A program made the translations under genes and the position numbers. Below, piece after piece: positions 45,074 through 52,500 of a stretch of DNA of 64,000 bases; the first letter of the stretch is position 1; every line of letters starts with the position of its first letter. This DNA comes from Eikenella corrodens (lineage in GTDB: Bacteria > Pseudomonadota > Gammaproteobacteria > Burkholderiales > Neisseriaceae). The DNA lies in NCBI RefSeq assembly GCF_900187105.1, contig NZ_LT906482.1, forward strand, positions 2,128,578 to 2,192,577. The letters run 5' to 3'. The notes below the pieces were generated by a model, which worked only from the letters and a program-made list of their open reading frames with translations, made no database searches and was not told where the DNA came from.

Positions 45074-46333
45074 TTAAGCCGCCGTTTCCACCTGCCCTGC
45101 CACTTCTCTATGCCGATACACCGGATCGGCAGCGGCGGTAAACACCACATCAGTAGAAGAATTAAGTAGCGTACCGCATGGGTCTTGCACCACGCTGATA
45201 ATCAGCCCGATGGTAACCATCTGCATCGCCACATCGTTGCTGATATTAAACAAGCTGCATGCCATCGGCACCAACGGCAGCGCCCCGCCGGGAATGCCGG
45301 AAGCCCCGCATGCGCCGATAGCGGCAATAATCACCAGTAAAAAAGCCGTGATGAAATCCACATGGATGCCCAATGTGTGCACTGCTGCCAGCGTCAGGAT
45401 AGTGATGGTAATCGATGCGCCTTCCATATTCATGGTGGCACCCAGCGGGATGGTTACCGCATAGGTTTCCTCATCCAGCCCCAGCTTTTTGCACAAATTT
45501 AGGTTGACCGGGATATTGGCCACCGAGCTGCGGATAACGAAAGCAATCAGCCCGCTCTCTTTCAGGCAGGTCCACACCAGCGGATACGGATTTTTGCGGA
45601 TTGCAAAAAACACAATCAGCGGATTCAGCACCAGCGCCATAAACGCCATCGCGCCCACAATCGCCAGCAGCACGTGCAGATAGGCCGCCAGGTTATCCAA
45701 GCCGGTGCTCACAAACGCATGCAGCGTCAGCCCGAAAATGCCGATGGGGGCGAGGCGGATAATCCAATACATCACCTTGTTTACCGCATCGGAAATGTTT
45801 TGCAGAAAATTGCGCGTAGGCTCGTCGGCAGCGCGCAAAGCCAAGCCCAACACTAAGGCCCAAGCCAAAATGCCGATGTAGTTGGCATCTGCCAAGGCCT
45901 GTACCGGATTGGTAACAATTTTGAGCAGCAGGTTTTGCAGCACCTCGCCAAACCCGTTCGGAATCGGCTTATCCGCCACATCTACCCCGTTGAGCGGCAC
46001 AAAAGACGGGAATGCAAAGCTTACCGCCACCGCCAGCAATGCCGCCACCGCCATGCCCACCACATACAGCACAATCACCGGCCGGATATTCGAATTCATA
46101 CCCTCGCGGTGTTGTGCCACGGCCGACACCACCAGCGTGAACACCAACAACGGCGCAATCGCCTTGAGCGCACCCACAAACAGCGAGCCCAACAGATTAC
46201 CTGCCGACGCCACCACACTGCTGCCGCCGGCAAAACGCACCAGCAAACCCAGCGCAACGGCGCCGAAAAAAGCAAAGGGAATTTGCGAAGCCAAGCCCCA
46301 TTTGGGCAAAAGCCGTTTCAGTTCTAAAGACAT
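45074..46333 (-). CDS. sstT: Serine/threonine:Na+ symporter
   Basis: Dicarboxylate/amino acid:cation symporter-family protein of 419 residues, closest in layout to E. coli SstT. LLGSLFVGALKAIAPLLVF, NYIGILAWALVLGLALR, the SSVANIPVNLNLCKKLGLD loop, TIPLGATMNMEGASITITIL and GACGASGIPGGALPLVPMA are all in order. About eight transmembrane helices and two re-entrant loops are expected. A purine-rich AGGAGAGAA precedes the ATG. Confidence 0.94.
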   Translation of the reverse strand: MSLELKRLLPKWGLASQIPFAFFGAVALGLLVRFAGGSSVVASAGNLLGSLFVGALKAIAPLLVFTLVVSAVAQHREGMNSNIRPVIVLYVVGMAVAALLAVAVSFAFPSFVPLNGVDVADKPIPNGFGEVLQNLLLKIVTNPVQALADANYIGILAWALVLGLALRAADEPTRNFLQNISDAVNKVMYWIIRLAPIGIFGLTLHAFVSTGLDNLAAYLHVLLAIVGAMAFMALVLNPLIVFFAIRKNPYPLVWTCLKESGLIAFVIRSSVANIPVNLNLCKKLGLDEETYAVTIPLGATMNMEGASITITILTLAAVHTLGIHVDFITAFLLVIIAAIGACGASGIPGGALPLVPMACSLFNISNDVAMQMVTIGLIISVVQDPCGTLLNSSTDVVFTAAADPVYRHREVAGQVETAA

Positions 46334-46464
46334 TTTTCTCTCCTTCCATTTGCGTAAGGGCAGTGAGCCCTAAATTTCTTTCGTATGATAGAAGAAGGGG
46401 AAAGCTGCCAGAAATACTTTTTATTACTGTTTATATAATCAAAAATTCTATGGTTAGGAATAAG

Positions 46465-46497
46465 AAGGCTACCTGAAAACAGTTTCAGGTAACCTTT
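46465..46497 (-). terminator. DUS hairpin after the SbmA-like gene
   Basis: AAGGCTACCTGAAAAC and a variant TTTCAGGTAACCTTT form the stem. It lies 22 bases downstream of the minus-strand stop at 46519. Confidence 0.6.
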
Positions 46498-46518
46498 CTC
46501 CGCTTGCTGCATACAGCA

Positions 46519-47505
46519 TCAACTTTCCGCCTGCGCCGCCACAATATTGTGTTCAAAGCCCTTCAGGCGCTTGTAAATCGACATCAGCTCCACAATCGTC
46601 GGCCATGAGCGCACCAGAAACTGAAACGCCTCCAGCACCTGCCCAAACGCCCGCACGATCTGCTGCATCACGCCCAATGCCACCACCCCTGCCACCAAAG
46701 CCGGCCCCATGGCCAAATAAGGCAGCACCACCGAAAACTGCAAATACGAATAGCGCGCCACATCGAAATAAAGATAATGCCAATACAGGCGGAAATAATT
46801 GCGGCGCACGTTTTTGAACAGCTCGGTTAAAGTGAACGCATCCGCCCGCGCCGCATCATCCTCGCCCAGCACCAATTCCTTGCGGTAGGCCGCCTCCACC
46901 TTTTGGTTGTCAAACTCCAGCCCCGGCAACTTGCAGCCCACCCCCATCAGCACCACCGTGCCCAAGAGCGCCGCCAAAATGGCCACATACACCAGCGAAT
47001 GACCCACATGCCCCACCAGCGGCAATTCGGTAATCGGCTCGCTCAGCTTCCACAAAATCGGCAAAAACGCCACCAGCGTGAGCACCGCCCGCAGGCCGCT
47101 CTCGCCCAGCGATTCCATAATCGTGGCAAAGCGCATGGTGTCTTCCTGAATCCGCTGCGCCGCGCCTTCAATCCCGCGCAGCAGCGGCCAATGGCGCATA
47201 TAGTATTCCGTCATCGCCGAACGCCAGCGGAACACATAATGCTTGTTAACGAAACCGCTGATCACCACCACCAGAATATACACTGCCGCAATACGGGCAA
47301 AAGCGAACACCTGCCGGTTGAACTCATCCAGGCTCACCGAGCCCGGCTTTTCCAGCATTTTCTGCACCGAATCATAAAACGTGCCGAACCAATCGTTAAT
47401 CTGCACATTCAGCTGTACCCGATACCAAGTGGCTGCCAAAATCAGCAGCGAACCGGCCAAAGACCATCGCAGCCAGCGCCGATTGAGGAAAAAACTGCGG
47501 AACAT
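46519..47505 (-). CDS. SbmA/BacA-like peptide transporter, short form
   Basis: Inner-membrane protein of 328 residues that follows SbmA closely from the second helix onward. NDWFGTFYDSVQKML, HYVFRWRSAMTEYYMRHW, EGAAQRIQEDTMRFA, LPGLEFDNQKVEAAYRKELV and NYFRLYWHYLYFDVARY are present, and the C-terminus is SWPTIVELMSIYKRLKGFEH. E. coli SbmA (406 residues) has an extra N-terminal helix region of about 75 residues absent here. SbmA imports peptides using the proton gradient. GGGAGG supports the ATG at 47505; the frame upstream is DUS-bearing DNA. Confidence 0.9.
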   Translation of the reverse strand: MFRSFFLNRRWLRWSLAGSLLILAATWYRVQLNVQINDWFGTFYDSVQKMLEKPGSVSLDEFNRQVFAFARIAAVYILVVVISGFVNKHYVFRWRSAMTEYYMRHWPLLRGIEGAAQRIQEDTMRFATIMESLGESGLRAVLTLVAFLPILWKLSEPITELPLVGHVGHSLVYVAILAALLGTVVLMGVGCKLPGLEFDNQKVEAAYRKELVLGEDDAARADAFTLTELFKNVRRNYFRLYWHYLYFDVARYSYLQFSVVLPYLAMGPALVAGVVALGVMQQIVRAFGQVLEAFQFLVRSWPTIVELMSIYKRLKGFEHNIVAAQAES

Positions 47506-47572
47506 CGCCCGCCTCCCTTTATTCGCAAACAAAGCCGCGATTATAGCCTTGTTTGGATGATAATGAAGCGAT

Positions 47573-47662
47573 TTCAGGTAGCCTGCCACAGATGGATAAA
47601 GGCTACCTGAAAGAGAGGGTGGTAACCAAGTTCAAAACCCCAATCCATTTTTCAGGTAGCCC
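47573..47662. repeat. DUS copies upstream of pabBC
   Basis: TTCAGGTAGCCT (47573-47584), AGGCTACCTGAA (47600-47611) and variant TTCAGGTAGCCC (47651-47662): native dialect on the left flank of a gene that carries the foreign dialect. A TATAAT at 47685-47690 is a possible -10 for pabBC. Confidence 0.7.
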
Positions 47663-47720
47663 AAACCCCAGCCATCAAAACGCGTATAATCCGCCCGTTC
47701 ATATCTTGCCTATTCCAGCC

Positions 47721-49517
47721 ATGCCCTATTTCGCCCTGTTTGACGATGCCGTGAGCGGCCGCGCAAAACTCTATCAAAATCATGTGGAAAGCCGCCTTTT
47801 CCATCATAACGAACTGGATTCGCTGGACGATACGCTGCAACAGGGCTGGCAAAAAGGGCTGCATTCGATGTTGTTTGCAGACTACGAATTCGGTTTGCCG
47901 CTGATGGGGATTGAGTCCGAACGCGGCGGCAATCTTGCCCTGCACTGGTTTGCCGACTGCGCCAACATCGATGCCGCAAGCTGGCTTGCCCGACATTCAG
48001 ACGACCTCCCCGCCGGTATTTCCACGCCGCAATCCTCCGTATCCGAAGCCGATTACCTCGACCACATCCGCCAAATCCACGAAGCCATCCGGCGCGGCGA
48101 CACCTATCAAATCAACTACACCACCCGCCTGCACCTGCAAGCCTACGGCAATCCCGTCAGCCTCTACCGCCGCCTGCGCCAGCCCGTCCCCTATGCCGTC
48201 TTGTCCCATCTGCCCGATGCGCAAGGGCAATCCGCGTGGACGCTGTGTTTCTCGCCCGAACTCTTCCTCAAAATCGGTGCGGACGGCACCATCAGCACCG
48301 AACCGATGAAAGGCACTGCGCCGATTTTGGGCGACGGACAAGACGAACGCCGCGCCGCCGAGTTGCAAGCCGACCCGAAAAACCGCGCCGAAAATGTGAT
48401 GATTGTCGATTTGCTGCGTAACGACCTCGGCAAAATCGCCCAAACCGGCAAAGTATGCGTGCCCGAGCCGTTTAAAGTATCGCGTTTCGGCAGCGTCTGG
48501 CAGATGACCAGCACCATCCAAGCCCAAGCCTTGCCGCACATTACCGCCGCCGACATCCTCCGCGCCGCCTTCCCCTGCGGCAGCATCACCGGTGCGCCCA
48601 AACGCATGAGTATGCAGATTATCGAATCGCTCGAAGCCGAACCGCGCGGCCTGTACACCGGCAGCATCGGCTACCTGAATCCATGTGAAAGAGGACTGGG
48701 ATTTGAAGGCATATTCAACGTCGTCATCCGCACCTTATCGCTCAAACCCGTTTCAGACCCGATTTCAGACGACCTCTATCACGGAGTGTACGGCGTCGGT
48801 TCCGGCATCGTCATCGACAGCGACCCTGCCGCCGAATATCGCGAATGCGGCTGGAAAGCCCATTTCCTCAACGAATTGCGCCCCGCCTTCGGCATCTTCG
48901 AAACCATGCGCGTGGAAAACAGGCAATGCCGCCTGCTCGACCTGCATTTAGGCCGTCTGAAAACCTCCGCCCAAGCCCTCAACCTGCCCCTGCCCGACGA
49001 TGGTGAAACCCGAATCCGGCAATACATCGCCGACTTACCCGACGGCCTGTTCCGCCTGAAAGCCGAACTCGTTTCAGACGGCCTCATCCTCAGCCATGCC
49101 GCCACCTCCGAACTGCCCGCCCCCCAGCGCGTCATCCCCGCCCCGCAACCCCTCCCGCGCCGCGACTACCTGCGCCGCTTCAAAACCACCCGCCGCGCCC
49201 TCTACGACCAAGCGTGGCAAACCGCCGAAACACAAGGCGCGTTCGACAGCCTGTTTTTCAATTCAGACGGCCTCCTGCTCGAAGGCGGCAGAAGCAACGT
49301 GTTCGTCAAATACCAAGGTCAATGGCTCACCCCGTCTCTGGATTTGGACATCCTCAACGGCGTCATGCGCCAAGCCGTCTTTCAGCAGCCGCAAACCTAC
49401 TTGGGCACGGACAAAATCATCGAAACGCACATCACCCGCGACATGCTGGAACACACCGAAGAAATCCGCCTCTCCAACGCCTTGAGGGGCGTGTTTGAGG
49501 CGGATTTGGCACAATAA
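47721..49517 (+). CDS. Aminodeoxychorismate synthase component I / aminodeoxychorismate lyase fusion
   Basis: Bifunctional enzyme of p-aminobenzoate (folate) synthesis, 598 residues. The N-terminal chorismate-binding half (to about 385) has GDTYQINYT, STEPMKGTAP, RAENVMIVDLLRNDLGKIA and GSITGAPKRMSMQIIE. The C-terminal half (from about 388, FGIFETMRVEN) is a fold-IV PLP lyase with Lys488 (RRFKTTRRAL) as the likely PLP lysine and LLLEGGRSNVF. The amidotransferase (PabA) is not adjacent. The frame extends 56 codons upstream through DUS DNA; MPYFALFDDA is chosen. Five exact Neisseria-type DUS lie inside it. Confidence 0.93.
   Translation: MPYFALFDDAVSGRAKLYQNHVESRLFHHNELDSLDDTLQQGWQKGLHSMLFADYEFGLPLMGIESERGGNLALHWFADCANIDAASWLARHSDDLPAGISTPQSSVSEADYLDHIRQIHEAIRRGDTYQINYTTRLHLQAYGNPVSLYRRLRQPVPYAVLSHLPDAQGQSAWTLCFSPELFLKIGADGTISTEPMKGTAPILGDGQDERRAAELQADPKNRAENVMIVDLLRNDLGKIAQTGKVCVPEPFKVSRFGSVWQMTSTIQAQALPHITAADILRAAFPCGSITGAPKRMSMQIIESLEAEPRGLYTGSIGYLNPCERGLGFEGIFNVVIRTLSLKPVSDPISDDLYHGVYGVGSGIVIDSDPAAEYRECGWKAHFLNELRPAFGIFETMRVENRQCRLLDLHLGRLKTSAQALNLPLPDDGETRIRQYIADLPDGLFRLKAELVSDGLILSHAATSELPAPQRVIPAPQPLPRRDYLRRFKTTRRALYDQAWQTAETQGAFDSLFFNSDGLLLEGGRSNVFVKYQGQWLTPSLDLDILNGVMRQAVFQQPQTYLGTDKIIETHITRDMLEHTEEIRLSNALRGVFEADLAQ
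47996..49273. repeat. Neisseria-dialect DUS copies inside pabBC
   Basis: TTCAGACGACCT at 47996-48007 and 48763-48774, AGGCCGTCTGAA at 48950-48961, and TTCAGACGGCCT at 49073-49084 and 49262-49273. One site at 48668-48679 (CGGCTACCTGAA) is a single base off the native word and lies in a conserved GSIGYL stretch. Confidence 0.9.
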
Positions 49518-49593
49518 ACAAACGGCTTGGAATCTTGCTCCAAGCCGTTTTTCAGCGTATCGAGTTTCAGGTGGCCTTTTGGCCATACAGGCA

Positions 49594-49648
49594 AAGGCTA
49601 CCTGAAACATCGATTTCAACCAAGCCAAAGCTTTTCAGGTAGCCTTTT
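49594..49648. terminator. DUS pair between pabBC and thiD
   Basis: AGGCTACCTGAA (49594-49605) and TTTTCAGGTAGCCTTTT (49632-49648), with a variant TTCAGGTGGCCT at 49565-49576. It lies between converging genes. Confidence 0.6.
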
Positions 49649-49669
49649 GCCTACAGCCAAGCTGGCTGC

Positions 49670-50485
49670 TTATTTCCCGCACTCGGCACGCATCGCCCAA
49701 TGGTTTACCGGCCCGTGGCCGTGGCCGATGTTGATGGGCTGAGAGATGGCGGCGGTGATGCACTGTTTGGCGGTGCGGATGGCCGCTTCCACTGCGGCGC
49801 CTTTGGCCAACTCGGCGGTGAGGCAGGCGGAGAAGGTGCAGCCGGTGCCGTGGGTGTGCAGCGTGGGGAAACGCGGGCTTTCCAAAGTGAACTGCCCGTC
49901 GGGCATAAACACCCAATCGCGGCAGATTTCGCTTTGCGATTCGCCGCTGTGGCCGCCTTTAATCACCACGGTTTGCACACCGGCTTCCTGCAAGATACGG
50001 GCGGCGCGTTCGGCGTCGGCATCGGTTTGGATGTCGATGCCGGTGAGCGCTTCGGCTTCGGGCAGGTTGGGCGTGAGCACGTCGGCCAGCGGCAACAAAT
50101 GCCGTTTGAGCGCGGCCACGGCGTTTTGCTGCAACAGCGGCGCACCGCCCTTGGCCACCATCACCGGATCGAGCACCAGCCGGCCAAACGGTTTGCCTGC
50201 CAGTTTTTCAGCTACGCATTCAATCACTTCGGCCGTACCGAGCATACCGATTTTAAAAGCGGCTACCTGAAAGTCCGCAGCGATGGAATCGATTTGTGCG
50301 CGGATAATATCGAGCGGCACGCCGTGGATGGCCTGCACGCCCAGCGTGTTTTGCGCGGTTACCGCCGCCAGCACGCTCATGCCGTACACGCCGCGCATTT
50401 GAAAGGTTTTCAAATCGGCCTGAATGCCGGCGCCGCCGCCGCTGTCTGAGCCGGCGATAGTGAGGGCTTGTGCAATTTGCGTCAT
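49670..50485 (-). CDS. thiD: Hydroxymethylpyrimidine/phosphomethylpyrimidine kinase
   Basis: Ribokinase-fold enzyme that phosphorylates HMP and HMP-P in thiamine synthesis and salvage, 271 residues. ALTIAGSDSGGGAGIQADLKTF at the start is the family signature, with LDPVMVAKGGAPLL, TPNLPEAEALTG and HGTGCTFSACLTAELAKG (anion hole and catalytic Asp region) following. It begins 22 bases after thiM, so the two form an operon controlled by the TPP riboswitch upstream of thiM. An internal one-base DUS variant near 50261 encodes FQVAAFK. Confidence 0.96.
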   Translation of the reverse strand: MTQIAQALTIAGSDSGGGAGIQADLKTFQMRGVYGMSVLAAVTAQNTLGVQAIHGVPLDIIRAQIDSIAADFQVAAFKIGMLGTAEVIECVAEKLAGKPFGRLVLDPVMVAKGGAPLLQQNAVAALKRHLLPLADVLTPNLPEAEALTGIDIQTDADAERAARILQEAGVQTVVIKGGHSGESQSEICRDWVFMPDGQFTLESPRFPTLHTHGTGCTFSACLTAELAKGAAVEAAIRTAKQCITAAISQPINIGHGHGPVNHWAMRAECGK

Positions 50486-50507
50486 CTGTTTTCTCCTGAT
50501 TAAACCG

Positions 50508-51308
50508 TTAAATCCATTCCACTTTCGCGCGTGCCGCCACTTCCTGTGCCGATACGGCGGCCAGGCTGTCGATCAGCTTCCATGCAAACGAGCCGCTCTG
50601 CGCAGGCTGCAAGCCCTGCGCCGCCAACTCACCGGCCACGGCATACACGGTGCAGGCTTCGGCCACGGCGTGCAGATAGTCTTCCGGGGCAGCTACGGCG
50701 GCAAATGCGCCCGCTATCGTGCTCAACAGGCAGCCGGAAGCGGTTACTTTGGGGAACAGCGGCGTGCCGTTATTCAGCTTAGCAGTGCGGCTGCCGTTGG
50801 AAACGTAGTCGGTTTCGCCGCTGATGGCGGCAACGCAGCCGTATTGCTGCGCGATGCGTTGGGCGATGCCGTGCAAATCGGCCGAGCCGCTGCCTGCATC
50901 CACGCCTTTGGCATGCCATTCCACCCCGGCAATATGCGCCATTTCGCCCGCATTACCGCGCACGGCAGCGAACCGGATTTCTGCCAACAGCTGCGCCGTG
51001 GTTTCGCGCCGCAGTTGGGTAAAGCCTGCGCCCACCGGATCAAGCACCACCGGCACACCCGCGCGGTTGGCCGATTTGCCCGCCACCAGCATGGCTTCCA
51101 CCTTCTGCTTGTTCAGCGTGCCGATGTTCAGCACCACCGCCGAACTGGCCGCCGCCAGCTCCGCCATTTCATCCACGCTATCGGCCATAATCGGCGACGC
51201 ACCAATCGCCAGCAGGCCGTTGGCCGAGAAATTGGCCGCCACAATGTTGGTAATGTTGTGCACCAGCGGATTACGGGCACGGACCTGATCCAGATATTTG
51301 ATTTCCAT
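50508..51308 (-). CDS. thiM: Hydroxyethylthiazole kinase
   Basis: Thiazole salvage kinase of 266 residues: PLVHNITNIVAANFSANGLLAIGASPIM at the start, LNIGTLN, PVVLDPVGAGFTQLRR, GNAGEM and TASGCLLSTIAGAFAA carry the substrate- and ATP-binding residues. First gene of the thiM-thiD operon. Its leader of about 400 bases holds a TPP riboswitch (51461-51700), a DUS hairpin and an intrinsic terminator, so expression should fall when thiamine pyrophosphate is plentiful. Confidence 0.96.
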   Translation of the reverse strand: MEIKYLDQVRARNPLVHNITNIVAANFSANGLLAIGASPIMADSVDEMAELAAASSAVVLNIGTLNKQKVEAMLVAGKSANRAGVPVVLDPVGAGFTQLRRETTAQLLAEIRFAAVRGNAGEMAHIAGVEWHAKGVDAGSGSADLHGIAQRIAQQYGCVAAISGETDYVSNGSRTAKLNNGTPLFPKVTASGCLLSTIAGAFAAVAAPEDYLHAVAEACTVYAVAGELAAQGLQPAQSGSFAWKLIDSLAAVSAQEVAARAKVEWI

Positions 51309-51343
51309 ATTGCTTTATTCCCAGTGATTGACGGAACGGGCAA

Positions 51344-51370
51344 GAAAAACGCCCGCTGTTGGATCGGGCG
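51344..51370 (-). terminator. Intrinsic terminator in the thiM leader (riboswitch expression platform)
   Basis: On the minus strand CGCCCG, a 9-base loop and CGGGCG are followed by TTTTTCTT, only 36 bases before the thiM ATG. A transcript that forms this hairpin would stop before the gene. It is the natural output switch for the upstream aptamer. Confidence 0.65.
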
Positions 51371-51408
51371 AGAAATGGTGTTGTATCAAGAGAATATGGC
51401 GGACTCTT

Positions 51409-51436
51409 CAGTTGTGCTTTCAGGTAGCCTCAACTG
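51409..51436 (-). other. DUS-containing hairpin in the thiM leader
   Basis: CAGTTG (minus strand) and CAACTG flank a loop that contains an exact DUS (51419-51430). It lies between the aptamer and the terminator and may be part of the switching fold. Confidence 0.4.
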
Positions 51437-51460
51437 TACTGTTTGATGCCTAGCCGCCTA

Positions 51461-51700
51461 CATAGTTTCCTACGCCAGTATTGGGGCTGTTGGCAATTAC
51501 TTTTCCAAGCGGATTTTTGTTCCCAAATCGGCAGACTCAAGGTAGAAACCACAGTAAGGTTAGACCCCTTGCGAGGATTGCCAACGCAGAAGATGCCGCG
51601 TGGGAGCAAAAAGACGTGGAGCCAGTAATTGCCGGCAGCCCCTAGCTGTATCAGGTACAACGGGTATTTTCTCAGCCGCCTCGGCGGCACCCCGACTAAT
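51461..51700 (-). promoter_or_regulatory. TPP riboswitch with an expanded P5 loop
   Basis: Read on the minus strand: CGGGGTG (51694-51688), the P3 arm, the invariant CTGAGA (51675-51670), ATACCCG (the P2 3' strand), ACCTGAT (51656-51650), then after an insertion ACTG and GCGTAGGAAA (51475-51466). These are the conserved blocks of the thiamine pyrophosphate aptamer in the right order, directly upstream of thiM. P1 can form between CATTAGT and ACTATG. The usual L5 loop is split by a 160-bp block (51483-51642). A perfect TATAAT -10 lies at 51714-51709. Confidence 0.8.
51483..51642. repeat. 160-bp palindrome-ended insert within the riboswitch
   Basis: Begins GGGGCTGTTGGCAATTACT and ends AGTAATTGCCGGCAGCCCC: 19-bp terminal inverted repeats with two mismatches. 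Located exactly in the loop of P5, it would extend that helix by up to 19 base pairs in the RNA. It has no coding capacity. The shape is that of a MITE; no second copy was found in this window. Confidence 0.65.
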
Positions 51701-51731
51701 GGCGGCAGATTATAGCCTGCAACATGGTGAA

Positions 51732-51915
51732 AGGCTACCTGAAACTATTCCATCATTTCGTTTCAGTCAATCCGCTAAATTTCAGGTAGCCTGCAACCTT
51801 GTAGGAATAAATTTTATACCTGTCGGCACGCTATCCAAGTATGGCCGTCATCTCTGCACCAGGCCGGCTAAAAGCGGATGTTGTTTAAGCATGGCAACAC
51901 CGCTTTACGGCAGCA
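51732..51915. other. Gap between thiM promoter and greB: DUS pair and a weak hairpin
   Basis: DUS copies at 51732-51743 and 51781-51792 face each other over 37 bases. A bulged hairpin (AGCGGATGTTG / CAACACCGCT, 51873-51904) follows. No gene is seen. Confidence 0.45.
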
Positions 51916-51948
51916 AAAGGCTACCTGAAAACTTTCAGGTAGCCTTTC
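51916..51948 (-). terminator. DUS terminator after greB
   Basis: AAAGGCTACCTGAAA, two bases, TTTCAGGTAGCCTTT: a compact near-perfect palindrome 22 bases downstream of the minus-strand stop. Confidence 0.65.
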
Positions 51949-51969
51949 CCCATACGATATATCTGCCCC

Positions 51970-52461
51970 CTACTCTATCTTCACATAAGCTACAGATAAC
52001 ACTTCGATTTCTTCCCTGCCTTCCGGCCCGTGGAACACGATTTCGTCGCCTTCGCGGGCTTTTAGCAAGGCGCGGGCAAGCGGGGAGGTCCAGGAAATTT
52101 TGTGGCGGGCGGTGTCGATTTCGTCCACGCCCACGATGCGCACGGTTTGCTCTTCGCCGTTGCCGCGCAGCAGTTCCACGGTGGCGCCGAAAAAGATTTG
52201 GTCGGTGGCTTCGCGGGTTTCGGGATCGACCACTTGCGCCGCTTCCAGCCGTTTGGTGAGGAAACGGATTCGGCGGTCGATTTCGCGCATGCGGCGCTTG
52301 CCGTAGAGATAATCGCCGTTTTCGCTGCGATCGCCGTTGGAGGCGGCCCAGTTGACGATTTGCACGATTTCGGGGCGCTCTTTGTTCACCAGCTGGTAGA
52401 GCTCGTCTTTCAATGCCTGCCAGCCGACTGGGGTAATGTAGTTGGGGGTGGTGTTGCTCAT
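51970..52461 (-). CDS. greB: Transcription elongation factor GreB
   Basis: Transcript-cleavage factor paralogous to GreA, 163 residues. YITPVGWQALKDELYQLVNKERPEIV opens the coiled coil. Its tip has SNGDRSENGDYLYGKRRMREIDRRIRFL, with the acidic pair and the basic patch typical of GreB. The C-terminal domain has RIVGVDEIDTARHKISWTSPLARALL. The ATG at 52461 is used; a TTG four codons upstream is less likely. The window also holds greA, so both Gre factors are present. Confidence 0.94.
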   Translation of the reverse strand: MSNTTPNYITPVGWQALKDELYQLVNKERPEIVQIVNWAASNGDRSENGDYLYGKRRMREIDRRIRFLTKRLEAAQVVDPETREATDQIFFGATVELLRGNGEEQTVRIVGVDEIDTARHKISWTSPLARALLKAREGDEIVFHGPEGREEIEVLSVAYVKIE

Positions 52462-52500
52462 GATGGCTTTCAAATCTGTTCAAATGTGTGGATGAAGGTT

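Noticed and set aside
51430..51690. 86-codon minus-strand frame across the thiM leader
   Set aside because: It spans the riboswitch and its insert; the RNA motifs explain the sequence better, and there is no ribosome site.
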